This document shows, piece by piece, positions 44,889-53,528 of a DNA stretch of 64,000 nt (position 1 is the first letter of the stretch; each line of letters begins with the position of its first letter). The DNA comes from Gelidibacter maritimus (GTDB lineage Bacteria; Bacteroidota; Bacteroidia; Flavobacteriales; Flavobacteriaceae). The DNA is taken from assembly GCF_014062315.1 (NCBI RefSeq), contig NZ_JACGLT010000002.1, forward strand, positions 1 to 64,000, read 5' to 3'. A program made the translations under genes and the position numbers. The notes under the pieces are model-generated. The model saw only the letters and a list, made by a program, of their open reading frames with translations. It was not told where the DNA came from and ran no database searches.

Positions 44889-44910
44889 CACTTTATTTAC
44901 TTTAAATAAT

Positions 44911-44942
44911 TTGAAAATAAAAAAATATTTGTAGTATCTTTG
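44911..44942 (+). promoter_or_regulatory. Promoter of rpsP-rimM
   Basis: TTG (44911-44913), 21 bases, TATCTTTG (44935-44942). The 5' leader before the rpsP ATG is about 75 bases. Confidence 0.75.
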
Positions 44943-45026
44943 CGCCCGCTTGAATGGCATAAATTGATTATGTCAAGAAGGCACTTATTAATAATAGAGG
45001 TCGCGAACCTCACTAATTAATTATTT

Positions 45027-45596
45027 ATGTCAGTTAAAATCAGATTACAAAGACGTGGTAAAAAAGGGAAACCTTACTACTGGATTATTGCAGCTGATGC
45101 AAGATCAAAAAGAGATGGTAAATACTTAGAGAAAATCGGTGCTTACGATCCAACAACCAATCCAGCAACTATTGAGTTAGATGTTGATTTGGCTGTAAGT
45201 TGGCTTCAAAATGGCGCACAACCTACGGATACGGCAAGAGGAATTTTGTCATATAAAGGTGCCATGCTGAAAAATCATCTTGCAGGTGGAGTTAGAAAAG
45301 GTGCTTTAACAGAAGAGCAGGCAGAAGAAAAATTTGCGGCTTGGTTGGAAGAAAAAGCAAGTAAAGTTGACGCCAAAAAAGAAGGTTTAGCAAAAGCCAA
45401 TGCTGATGCTAAAGCGAAAGCTCTTGAAGCTGAAAAAGAAACAAATGCTAAGCGTGAAGCTGAAGCTGCTCAGGTTATTGCCGACGCAGAAGCTGCTGAA
45501 GCTGCTGCAAATGCGCCTGCTGAAGAAGTTACCGAAACTGAAGGTACTACGGATGAAGCCGCTACACAAGATGCTGAAACAAAAACAGAAGAATAA
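45027..45596 (+). CDS. rpsP: 30S ribosomal protein S16 with long charged tail
   Basis: Ribosomal protein of the small subunit. The first 80 or so residues are the S16 core (VKIRLQRRGKKGKPYYWIIA, SKRDGKYLEKIGAYDP, GAQPTD). About 75-100 further residues form an Ala/Glu/Lys-rich, probably helical tail ending in acidic TEE; such extended S16 proteins are common in Bacteroidota. A T-tailed terminator follows, and rimM lies downstream, the usual S16-RimM order without trmD/rplS in this window. Confidence 0.95.
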   Translation: MSVKIRLQRRGKKGKPYYWIIAADARSKRDGKYLEKIGAYDPTTNPATIELDVDLAVSWLQNGAQPTDTARGILSYKGAMLKNHLAGGVRKGALTEEQAEEKFAAWLEEKASKVDAKKEGLAKANADAKAKALEAEKETNAKREAEAAQVIADAEAAEAAANAPAEEVTETEGTTDEAATQDAETKTEE

Positions 45597-45618
45597 AGAA
45601 TTTATTTTTTATACTTTT

Positions 45619-45649
45619 AAACTCCGATATGACCTATCGGAGTTTTTTT
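45619..45649 (+). terminator. Terminator after rpsP
   Basis: AAACTCCGAT, 7-base loop, ATCGGAGTTT, followed by T residues: an 8-10 bp stem with T-tract. It probably reduces read-through into rimM. Confidence 0.8.
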
Positions 45650-45790
45650 GTGAAATAGTATTCTTTTTAAAGCAAAAGAAAGTGTTATTGTAGAGATCTC
45701 AACCTTTATCTGGGTCTCACATAACTTGAGTAATATTTCATACATTATAAAAGATTTTAATTAAATTATAGATTAAATAAAAAAAAACCA

Positions 45791-46318
45791 ATGCTAAAAA
45801 AAGACTGCTTCTACGTTGGAAAAATTGTAAAAAAATACAGTTTTAAAGGTGAATTGTTGATAAAGCTGGACACGGATGAACCCGAGATGTTCGAAGATAT
45901 GGAATCTATTTTTGTGGATCTTCGGAATAATTTGGTACCATTTTTTATTGAGTCTTCACAATTGCATAAATCAGAATTGCTGCGCATAAAATTTGAAGAT
46001 GTAGACACCGAACAGGATGCCGACGCCTTACTTAAGTCTGAGCTCTACCTGCCTTTGGAGTTTTTACCTAAGCTTGATGACGATAAATTTTATTTTCATG
46101 AAATTATCGGATTTACAGTCGAAGATGTCAATTTCGGAAAGGTTGGCACCGTAAAATCGGTCAATGACTCGACGGCCCAGGCTCTTTTTGAGATTGATCG
46201 AGATGGGATTGAAATCTTGATTCCGATGAATGATGATTTTATCAAAAAAGTGGATAAAAAGAAAAAAATGATTACGGTTGATACGCCGGAAGGACTGATT
46301 GAATTGTACCTACAATAA
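45791..46318 (+). CDS. rimM: Ribosome maturation factor RimM
   Basis: Assists maturation of the 30S head domain and binds S19. 175 residues: an N-terminal beta-barrel (CFYVGKIVKKYSFKGELLIKLDTDEPE) and a PRC-barrel from about residue 95 (FYFHEIIGFTVEDVNFGKVGTV, ... GIEILIPMNDDFIKKVD). Position after rpsP fits the common rpsP-rimM order. Confidence 0.93.
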   Translation: MLKKDCFYVGKIVKKYSFKGELLIKLDTDEPEMFEDMESIFVDLRNNLVPFFIESSQLHKSELLRIKFEDVDTEQDADALLKSELYLPLEFLPKLDDDKFYFHEIIGFTVEDVNFGKVGTVKSVNDSTAQALFEIDRDGIEILIPMNDDFIKKVDKKKKMITVDTPEGLIELYLQ

Positions 46319-46644
46319 ATGTGCTGTCTACCAAATAGACAGATAATAATGTAAGTACAAAATTCCAATTAACAGCTCCAAAGTACTGATAGAGCCAAAA
46401 TTATAGCCTCAACTCTTGAAGGCTATGGAGAAGACATACCGCTATGAATTGCAAGAAAGGAAACCAAGGAATCAATATTATTGCCAAAATTTTAAAAGGA
46501 TTTAAATGAGTTAATTGAATTAAGGATGACCTCAACTTACAGACGAAGCGGAAGAATTATGTGAAATTTCATCGGCAATCATAAACAAAACCTAATTATT
46601 ATTTTTACTTTGGAATTTGGAATTTTAAAAATCTGGTGCTTTAA
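46319..46644. other. Spacer with small hairpin
   Basis: CTGTCTA...TAGACAG (46324-46342) is a 7-bp stem without a T-tract just after rimM. Otherwise no gene or promoter is clear in the 326 bases. Confidence 0.45.
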
Positions 46645-47388
46645 ATGAAACCTTTTAACTTCAAGCAATTTACAATAAAACAAGACCGATGCGCCATGAA
46701 AATTGGTACCGATTCGGTATTGCTCGGTGCATGGACCTCGTTGGATTCAAATCCTTATTCTATTCTGGATATTGGTGCAGGCACTGGGATTTTGGCCTTA
46801 ATGCTAGCACAACGTAGCGGTGCAGTAGCCATGTCTGCCGAAATTATTGATGCCATTGAAATTGATGATGCTGCCTACGAACAATGTGTTGAAAACTTTG
46901 AGGCGTCACCTTGGGGAGATCGGCTTTTTTGCTATCATGCCGCTTTGGAGGAGTTTGTGAAGGAACATTCTGATGACGAATCGGATTCAGAAAAATATGA
47001 CTTGATTGTCTCCAATCCGCCATTTTTTCTAAACACTTACAAAAGTGACAATGAGCAACGTGATTTGGCACGATTTGTTGATGCCATGCCGTTCAGACAG
47101 CTTGTTGAAAGTGTTTCAAAATTACTTTCGCCACAAGGAAGTTTTTCCGTGGTCATTCCGTTTTCGGAAGAAAAAGAATTTATCGTTTTGGCCTCTAAAG
47201 AGCATCTTTATCCTAATCAAATTCTGAGGGTCAAGGGAACGCCGCAGTCAGAAATCAAACGAAGTTTAATTCAATTCTCCTTTCAGGAAACCTCAGTCCA
47301 GCCAAAAGAACTTATCATCGAGACTGCACGACACCACTACACTGAAGATTATATTGCTTTGACCAAAGATTTCTACCTCAAAATGTAG
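46645..47388 (+). CDS. trmN6: tRNA1(Val) A37 N6-methyltransferase (TrmN6/YfiC type)
   Basis: SAM-dependent methylase that modifies A37 of tRNA-Val. 247 residues: SAM site DIGAGTGIL (42-50), acidic IEIDD after the second strand, and the NPPFF catalytic motif (Asn124) typical of N6-adenine methylases of this class. The leading FKQFTIKQDRCAMKIGTDSVLLGAW is the family's N-terminal signature. Stand-alone gene. Confidence 0.9.
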   Translation: MKPFNFKQFTIKQDRCAMKIGTDSVLLGAWTSLDSNPYSILDIGAGTGILALMLAQRSGAVAMSAEIIDAIEIDDAAYEQCVENFEASPWGDRLFCYHAALEEFVKEHSDDESDSEKYDLIVSNPPFFLNTYKSDNEQRDLARFVDAMPFRQLVESVSKLLSPQGSFSVVIPFSEEKEFIVLASKEHLYPNQILRVKGTPQSEIKRSLIQFSFQETSVQPKELIIETARHHYTEDYIALTKDFYLKM

Positions 47389-47395
47389 TTTTAAA

Positions 47396-47426
47396 TTGTT
47401 CCCTGAAAACGTTTTCGTTACTTTTG
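47396..47426 (+). promoter_or_regulatory. Promoter of the acyl-CoA dehydrogenase gene
   Basis: TTG (47396-47398), 20 bases, TACTTTTG (47419-47426), matching the Bacteroidota consensus. The leader to ATG 47453 is about 20 bases. Confidence 0.8.
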
Positions 47427-47452
47427 TATTTCAATAATTTAAATCCAAAAGA

Positions 47453-48631
47453 ATGAAGCCAGATTTGTTTCAAGCCCCTGATTATTATAATATTGATGAG
47501 TTACTAAATGACGAGCATCGTTTGGTACGTGATGCCGCAAGAGAATGGGTAAAACGTGAAGTTTCCCCTATTATTGAAGATTACGCACAACGCGCAGAGT
47601 TCCCGAAACAGATCATCGACGGCCTTGCCGAAATTGGTGCTTTTGGGCCTTATATTCCTGCTGAATATGGTGGTGCCGGACTCGATCAGATTTCCTATGG
47701 ATTGATCATGCAGGAGATTGAACGTGGCGATTCTGGCGTTAGAAGTACGGCGTCCGTACAATCATCATTAGTAATGTATCCTATCTGGAAATACGGCAAC
47801 GAAGCACAACGACAAAAATACCTTCCAAAACTTGCCAGTGGTGAATGGATGGGAAGTTTCGGACTGACGGAACCTGATTATGGTAGTGATCCGGGAGGAA
47901 TGACCACAAACTTTAAGGATAAAGGCGATCATTATCTATTAAATGGTGCCAAAATGTGGATTTCAAATGCACCTTTCTGTCAAGTAGCCATTGTATGGGC
48001 AAAAAATGAAGAGGGTCGAATCCATGGTCTAATCGTAGAACGCGGGATGGAAGGATTTTCAACCCCTGAAACTCATAACAAATGGTCCTTGAGAGCTTCG
48101 GCCACTGGGGAACTTATTTTTGATAATGTTAAAGTGCCTAAGGAAAACTTGTTGCCTAACAAATCTGGATTGGGCGCACCGCTTGGGTGCTTAGATTCGG
48201 CTCGTTACGGCATTGCATGGGGCGCCATTGGAGCCGCTATGGATTGTTACGACACCGCTTTACGCTATAGCAAGGAGCGTATTCAGTTTGGAAAACCAAT
48301 TGGACAGTTCCAATTGCAGCAAAAGAAATTAGCCGAAATGATTACTGAAATTACCAAAGCGCAATTATTGGCGTGGCGACTTGGTGTTATGAGAGAAAAT
48401 GGAACCGCAACTTCAGCGCAAATTTCAATGGCCAAGCGTAATAATGTGGATATGGCGATTACCATTGCACGTGATGCACGTCAAATGTTAGGCGGCATGG
48501 GGATTACGGGCGAATACAGTATTATGAGACATTCCATGAATTTGGAAAGCGTCATCACCTATGAAGGCACACATGACATCCACTTGCTGATTACAGGATT
48601 GGACATCACTGGCTTAAATGCTTTTAAATAA
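47453..48631 (+). CDS. gcdH: Acyl-CoA dehydrogenase, glutaryl-CoA dehydrogenase type
   Basis: FAD enzyme oxidising and decarboxylating glutaryl-CoA to crotonyl-CoA in lysine/tryptophan breakdown. The 392 residues fit. FAD/substrate motifs: GSFGLTEPDYGSDPGGM, WISNAPF, the RSTASVQSSLVMYPI segment, whose Arg binds the glutarate carboxylate in this subfamily, and the C-terminal ESVITYEGTHDIHLLI with the catalytic Glu. The last motif and the Arg segment separate it from short-chain acyl-CoA dehydrogenases. Own promoter and terminator; single-gene unit. Confidence 0.9.
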   Translation: MKPDLFQAPDYYNIDELLNDEHRLVRDAAREWVKREVSPIIEDYAQRAEFPKQIIDGLAEIGAFGPYIPAEYGGAGLDQISYGLIMQEIERGDSGVRSTASVQSSLVMYPIWKYGNEAQRQKYLPKLASGEWMGSFGLTEPDYGSDPGGMTTNFKDKGDHYLLNGAKMWISNAPFCQVAIVWAKNEEGRIHGLIVERGMEGFSTPETHNKWSLRASATGELIFDNVKVPKENLLPNKSGLGAPLGCLDSARYGIAWGAIGAAMDCYDTALRYSKERIQFGKPIGQFQLQQKKLAEMITEITKAQLLAWRLGVMRENGTATSAQISMAKRNNVDMAITIARDARQMLGGMGITGEYSIMRHSMNLESVITYEGTHDIHLLITGLDITGLNAFK

Positions 48632-48720
48632 TGTTCTTGCGCAGGTAGGAGTCTTTTAGGCACCACTTAATTTATCTTTTGATAGTGCTTAAATTTTGAG
48701 CTTTATGGCTTTTCAAAACA

Positions 48721-48753
48721 AAAAAATGCTTCCCTATCGAGAAGCATTTTTTT
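48721..48753 (+). terminator. Terminator after acyl-CoA dehydrogenase
   Basis: AAAATGCTTC, 8-base loop, GAAGCATTTT plus T-run: a 10-bp stem with T-tract. Confidence 0.85.
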
Positions 48754-48776
48754 GTACTTTTAAGTAAAATATTCAT

Positions 48777-49673
48777 ATGTCCTCAAAAAAAAGGTTCGAT
48801 CGTGCTTATCAAAACGCAAAAGTCATCCCTTTTGATGACCATAGTAAATTCATATTATTTAGTGATTGCCATCGAGGAGATAATAGTTTCGCTGACGATT
48901 TCGCAAACAACCGCAACATTTATTTTCATGCTCTAAAACATTATTATGCCAAAGGTTTCCATTATTGTGAACTTGGTGATGGTGATGAGTTATGGGAAAA
49001 TTTATCTATAGAACCCATTTTGGAAGCCCATAAAAACGTCTATCTCTTAATGAAGTCATTTTTTGATGAGAACAGACTTCACCTGATATGGGGCAATCAT
49101 GACATGGCTTATAAAGACTCCGATTATGTCAAAAAAAATCTTTACACATATTTTGATAAACGCTTAGGAGCTGATGTTGATCTTTTTCCAGGAATTGAAT
49201 ACCACGAAGGCATTCGATTAAAACACACTGAAACCCAACAAGAAATTTTCTTGGTCCACGGACATCAAGCCGATTGGTGGAATTATACCTTCTGGAAATG
49301 GAGTCGGTTTTTGGTCAGAGTCCTATGGAAACCCTTAAATGTTATGGGGATTGCTGATCCAACGACACCGGCTAAAAACTATACAGAACTGATAAAGGTT
49401 GAAAGTCGTACAAAGAATTGGATCATGGCAAACCATAACCTCATTACTATTGCGGGCCATACGCACCGACCACGGTTTCCAGAGCCGGGGGATATAGCGT
49501 TTTTTAACGACGGCAGCTGCGTCCACCCAAGATGTATCACTGGTTTGGAAATTGAAAACGGAGAAATCTCCTTGATCAAATGGCTGATTGCCACAAATGA
49601 TGATGGAGTATTACAAATTGTGAGAGTCCTATTGGAAGGGCCAAAGAAATTAGCAGAATATAAAACGGTTTAA
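48777..49673 (+). CDS. Calcineurin-like metallophosphoesterase
   Basis: 298 residues, no signal peptide. The five metallophosphoesterase motifs are present: LFSDCHRGDN (D30, H32), GDGDELW, WGNHDMAY, VHGHQADWW and GHTHRP. The general shape recalls UDP-2,3-diacylglucosamine hydrolases, but the substrate cannot be fixed from sequence. It begins 24 bases after the terminator of the previous gene and stands alone. Confidence 0.85.
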   Translation: MSSKKRFDRAYQNAKVIPFDDHSKFILFSDCHRGDNSFADDFANNRNIYFHALKHYYAKGFHYCELGDGDELWENLSIEPILEAHKNVYLLMKSFFDENRLHLIWGNHDMAYKDSDYVKKNLYTYFDKRLGADVDLFPGIEYHEGIRLKHTETQQEIFLVHGHQADWWNYTFWKWSRFLVRVLWKPLNVMGIADPTTPAKNYTELIKVESRTKNWIMANHNLITIAGHTHRPRFPEPGDIAFFNDGSCVHPRCITGLEIENGEISLIKWLIATNDDGVLQIVRVLLEGPKKLAEYKTV

Positions 49674-49733
49674 GACGAGAAAGACCACACAAATTTTATC
49701 CTGATTGCTATCAGAACGTGCGCTGTTTTTTGA

Positions 49734-50066
49734 TTAAGATTCAGGGGCTAATTCAACCTCCAAGCCCTCTAATTCAGGAGTAATAGGAATTTGACAGCTC
49801 AATCGGGAGTTTTCTTTTACAAAAAAAGCTTCAGATAACATCGCTTCTTCTTCATCTTCCATTTCTGGAAGCGGTGTCCCGTTTATAACATAACATTGGC
49901 AGGAAGCACACATGGCCATACCACCACAGGTACCAATGGTACCTTCTGGTGCAAGTTCATAACTTCTTACAACTTCCATTAAGTTCATGGCCATATCTGT
50001 TGGTGCCATAACCTCATGGGCGACTCCCTCTCTATCTGTTATTGTGATCTTTACATCTTGTTCCAT
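49734..50066 (-). CDS. 2Fe-2S ferredoxin (adrenodoxin type)
   Basis: Electron carrier of 110 residues. Cluster ligands Cys47, Cys53, Cys56 and Cys91 (CGGMAMCASC ... LSCQ) give the C-x5-C-x2-C-x34-C spacing of vertebrate-type/adrenodoxin ferredoxins. Acidic residues around 68-74 are a typical partner-docking patch. The gene upstream encodes a ferredoxin-NADP reductase, a likely redox partner. Confidence 0.92.
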   Translation of the reverse strand: MEQDVKITITDREGVAHEVMAPTDMAMNLMEVVRSYELAPEGTIGTCGGMAMCASCQCYVINGTPLPEMEDEEEAMLSEAFFVKENSRLSCQIPITPELEGLEVELAPES

Positions 50067-50100
50067 GAAGTAATCTTTAATTCGGGTACTTTTATATTTT

Positions 50101-50132
50101 AGACCTACAAGGTGTTAAAACCTTGCAGGTAG
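50101..50132. repeat. Palindrome of the AGACCT family
   Basis: AGACCTACAAGGT ... ACCTTGCAGGTAG, imperfect. It lies in the ferredoxin-reductase gap and is a relative of the palindromes in the permease array, showing the family is not confined to that locus. Confidence 0.5.
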
Positions 50133-50215
50133 TTTAAGTATTCATGCAGAATTTTTTGTTCATCCACGGCAGCTACTTTTTTCCTTTATCAGCCTACTGC
50201 CCCCTGTTCACAATA

Positions 50216-51277
50216 TTAATCTATGGTTTTCACAACTTGCTTAGGCGCTTCTTTTCGCGTTCCATCAAATCCATTAACCCCGCTGACTGTCGTATATTTT
50301 AGAACATAGCGTTTTCCAGGGTTTAGTATCTGGTAAGCCGCTTGACACATCAAGGTTGCTTCATGGAAGCCACACAAAATAAGTTTTAATTTACCAGGAT
50401 AGGTATTCACATCACCTATGGCAAAAATTCCTGGAATATTGGTTTGATAATCTAAGGCATTGTTAACAACAATAGCATTTTTTTCGATTTCGAGTCCCCA
50501 TTTCGCAATAGGCCCAAGTTTAGGAGATAGTCCAAACAGTGGAATAAAATGGTCACACTCAATCTCAAACTCCTTTTCGATATTTTGGGCTTGCGAAACC
50601 ACTACGGCCTCCACTTTATGGTCACCAACAATATTAATGACCTCTGCCGGTGTTACTAGGTTTATTTTGCCAGCATCCTTTAACTCTTGGACTTTATCCA
50701 CAGAATCCAAAGCGCCTCTAAATTCATTGCGCCTGTGGATTAAGGTCACTTCAGAAGCAATGTCAGAAAGGTAAATACTCCAATCCAAAGCAGAGTCACC
50801 TCCGCCGGAAATAACGACACGTTTGTTTCTATAAATTTCCGGATCTTTTATAAAGTATTCGACACCTTTATCTTCAAAGTAGCCAATATTGGCAATTTGA
50901 GGTTTACGCGGCTCAAAACTCCCTAAACCACCAGCAATGGCAATTACCGGTGCTTGATGTTTGGTTCCTTTATTGGTGGTGACAATAAAACTGCCATCCT
51001 CTTGTTTTTCGATGGTATCCGCACGCTCGCCCAAGGTAAACCCAGGCTCAAATTGTTTACATTGTTCCAAAAGATTTTTGGTTAAATCGCCCGCTAAGAT
51101 TTCAGGAAATCCAGGAATATCATAGATGGGTTTTTTAGGGTAAAGCTCCGTGCATTGACCGCCAGGCTGTGGCAAAGCGTCAATAAGGTGGCATTTCATT
51201 TTTAACAATCCGGCTTCGAACACAGCAAAAAGTCCTGCAGGACCTGCGCCGATGATAAGTATATCTGTTTTAATCAT
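50216..51277 (-). CDS. Ferredoxin-NADP+ reductase, thioredoxin-reductase-like
   Basis: FAD protein of 353 residues. FAD Rossmann motif IIGAGPAGLFAVFEAG at the amino end, NAD(P) motif VISGGGDSALDW near the middle, and C-terminal FAIGDVNTYPGKLKL. No CxxC disulfide is present, which separates it from true thioredoxin reductase and matches YumC-type ferredoxin reductases. It is 149 bases upstream of a ferredoxin gene on the same strand. Confidence 0.9.
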   Translation of the reverse strand: MIKTDILIIGAGPAGLFAVFEAGLLKMKCHLIDALPQPGGQCTELYPKKPIYDIPGFPEILAGDLTKNLLEQCKQFEPGFTLGERADTIEKQEDGSFIVTTNKGTKHQAPVIAIAGGLGSFEPRKPQIANIGYFEDKGVEYFIKDPEIYRNKRVVISGGGDSALDWSIYLSDIASEVTLIHRRNEFRGALDSVDKVQELKDAGKINLVTPAEVINIVGDHKVEAVVVSQAQNIEKEFEIECDHFIPLFGLSPKLGPIAKWGLEIEKNAIVVNNALDYQTNIPGIFAIGDVNTYPGKLKLILCGFHEATLMCQAAYQILNPGKRYVLKYTTVSGVNGFDGTRKEAPKQVVKTID

Positions 51278-51484
51278 ATAGTGGCCACTAACCTGTCTGT
51301 CAACAGACCTAAGTGGTATTTCATTTAATTCAACTTTGTTTTATAACGCAAATTTTCAAATTATAAAATTAAAATCTTATGATATTTGTCATTTGCGGTA
51401 AGAATTAGGTTTTGATGTTTTCAAAGCTAAAGCCGAGAAACACCTTTAACAAAAACCTAAACGATAGCTATCGGAAATATAACC

Positions 51485-51739
51485 TCACTCTGCTTTAGTT
51501 GCATCAACATTGATAACATGTTCAATTTGTGGCGCATATTTTTTAATGGTCATTTCAACTCCCGATTTTAAGGTCATTTGATTGACTGAACATCCTACAC
51601 AAGCGCCTTCTAATTGGACCCTTACTAAATTGTCATTTTCAATGGACAATAAAGAAATGTCTCCACCGTCACTTTGCAAAAATGGACGGATTTCATCAAG
51701 TGCTTTCTCAACATTTAATCTAAGTTCATCAGTTGTCAT
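51485..51739 (-). CDS. NifU C-terminal-domain Fe-S scaffold
   Basis: An 84-residue NifU-C/Nfu domain with the cluster-binding CVGC pair (Cys47, Cys50) in GACVGCSVNQMTLKSGVE. It assembles or carries Fe-S clusters. It is 44 bases downstream of the Mrp-type carrier gene, so they are probably co-transcribed. Confidence 0.92.
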   Translation of the reverse strand: MTTDELRLNVEKALDEIRPFLQSDGGDISLLSIENDNLVRVQLEGACVGCSVNQMTLKSGVEMTIKKYAPQIEHVINVDATKAE

Positions 51740-51783
51740 ATTACTTATTTAAAGGTGTTGGCAATACCAATTGGCATTGTTAT

Positions 51784-52920
51784 TTATTTTTTAACTGCTG
51801 AACAACCAGCCATCGTTGTAATCTTAATAGCTTCTGTAGGTGGCAAGGCGTCATTACGTCTGACCACTTCTTCCACTACGTTTTGGGTTAATTTTTCAAA
51901 AGCTTTTTCTGACGCAGTCGCTGTCTGAAGTGCTGCAGGCCGCCCTACATCTCCAGCTTCGCGGATACTTTGCACCAATGGAATCTCACCTAAAAATGGA
52001 ACATCTAAATCTTGGGCGAGGTGTTTTGCGCCTTCTTTTCCAAAAATATAATACTTGTTATCTGGTAATTCAGCTGGTGTAAAATAGGCCATATTTTCAA
52101 TAATACCTAACACCGGAACGTTTATGCTTTCTTGCTGAAACATAGCAACACCTTTCTTGGCATCAGCTAAGGCCACATTTTGCGGGGTGCTGACAATAAC
52201 AGCTCCTGTGATAGGCAAAGACTGCATGATACTTAAATGAATATCTCCAGTTCCAGGCGGTAAATCGATGAGCATAAAATCCAACTCCCCCCAATGGGCA
52301 TCAAAAATCATTTGATTGAGTGCTTTTGCTGCCATTGGACCACGCCAAACCACAGCTTGATTTGGTTGGGTAAAAAACCCGATGGACAATATTTTAACCC
52401 CGTAGCTTTCTATTGGTTTCATTTTGGATTTTCCATCAACATTTATGGCTATAGGCTTCTCCAACTCCACATCAAACATGATAGGTGCAGATGGACCATA
52501 AATATCTGCATCTAAAATACCAACCTTAAATCCCATTTTAGCCAAAGTAACAGCTAAATTTGCGGTAATCGTTGATTTCCCGACACCTCCTTTACCCGAA
52601 GCTACGGCTATAATATTTTGAATGCCCGGGATGGATTTCCCTTTAATGGTATTAGCAGCCGATTTTGGTGGCGCATCCACCTTAATATTGACGGTAACTT
52701 TTGCTTTCTCATAAACCTTATCATGGATGGTTTTCATGATTTCAACTTCAGTTTTCTTCTTTGCTTGAAGCGTCGGATTGGAAATAGTAATGTCCACGAT
52801 AACTTCGTCAGCAAAAGTAACGACGTTTTTTACCGCACCACTGTCTACCATATTTTTACCTTCGCCAGGCACTGAGATGCTCTCAAGCGCTTTAAGAATA
52901 TCTTGTTTATGTAATTTCAT
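51784..52920 (-). CDS. mrp: Mrp/ApbC-type P-loop Fe-S carrier
   Basis: Fe-S cluster carrier ATPase, 378 residues. N-terminal MIP18/DUF59 domain (1-80), then P-loop GKGGVGKST (109-117), DIYGPSAP, DLPPGTGD and IENMAYF. The cluster-holding CPxC that usually follows ENMxYF is replaced by TPAELPDN; only a Cys in the C-terminal MAGCSAVKK remains. This variant is common in Bacteroidota as far as I recall. Paired with the NifU-C gene downstream. Confidence 0.92.
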   Translation of the reverse strand: MKLHKQDILKALESISVPGEGKNMVDSGAVKNVVTFADEVIVDITISNPTLQAKKKTEVEIMKTIHDKVYEKAKVTVNIKVDAPPKSAANTIKGKSIPGIQNIIAVASGKGGVGKSTITANLAVTLAKMGFKVGILDADIYGPSAPIMFDVELEKPIAINVDGKSKMKPIESYGVKILSIGFFTQPNQAVVWRGPMAAKALNQMIFDAHWGELDFMLIDLPPGTGDIHLSIMQSLPITGAVIVSTPQNVALADAKKGVAMFQQESINVPVLGIIENMAYFTPAELPDNKYYIFGKEGAKHLAQDLDVPFLGEIPLVQSIREAGDVGRPAALQTATASEKAFEKLTQNVVEEVVRRNDALPPTEAIKITTMAGCSAVKK

Positions 52921-53198
52921 TGTGATAAGATGCTAAAAGACAAAGATAAAAGAAGGTCAAAAAAGTCCATCTTAAAATCTTTGCTTGGTTTTATTAAGAA
53001 TGATTCTAAAGTGCAAATATAATTAATATAGATGGAAGTAGGAAGCTGGAAGCATTAAGATTTAAATGACAGGATAGATGCAGTCTATCCCTATTTTTTA
53101 TGAGATCAATTTGAAATTCTCAAAACATAAGGACCTGTCGTGACGCATTCAAAAAGTGACTAATCAGCACCAAATCTTTCGGTTTTGAACTCCTAAAT

Positions 53199-53528
53199 TT
53201 ACAGTTCCTTACTGGGGTCCCAAAAGACCTTATCAAAATTTACTACCTGATTATCCTCTATAATAACGCCTTCACTCTCCAAAAGTTGCTGCATTAAATT
53301 AGTGCCTTCAAAATGATGTTTACCAGTAAGCAAGCCTTTTCTATTGACAACGCGATGTGCCGGAACATCCTTACCAACCGAACCGTTTAAAGCATAGCCC
53401 ACCATTCGGGCACTTCTGGCTGCACCCAGAAAATTTGCAATGGCACCAAAACTGGTCACCCGTCCGTAGGGAATTTGCTTAGCAACCTCATATACTTTAT
53501 CAAAAAAACTGAGCGTTTCTGGTTTCAT
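53199..53528 (-). CDS. Alkyltransferase-like (ATL) DNA-binding protein
   Basis: 109 residues of the O6-alkylguanine-DNA-methyltransferase DNA-binding domain only. The active-site motif is PAHRVVN (Ala57), replacing the PCHRV Cys, so it cannot transfer alkyl groups. R41 in ARMVGYAL, which flips the base, is kept. ATL proteins bind O6-alkylguanine and direct it to nucleotide excision repair. It overlaps the LysE gene by 4 bases (ATGA). Confidence 0.88.
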   Translation of the reverse strand: MKPETLSFFDKVYEVAKQIPYGRVTSFGAIANFLGAARSARMVGYALNGSVGKDVPAHRVVNRKGLLTGKHHFEGTNLMQQLLESEGVIIEDNQVVNFDKVFWDPSKEL

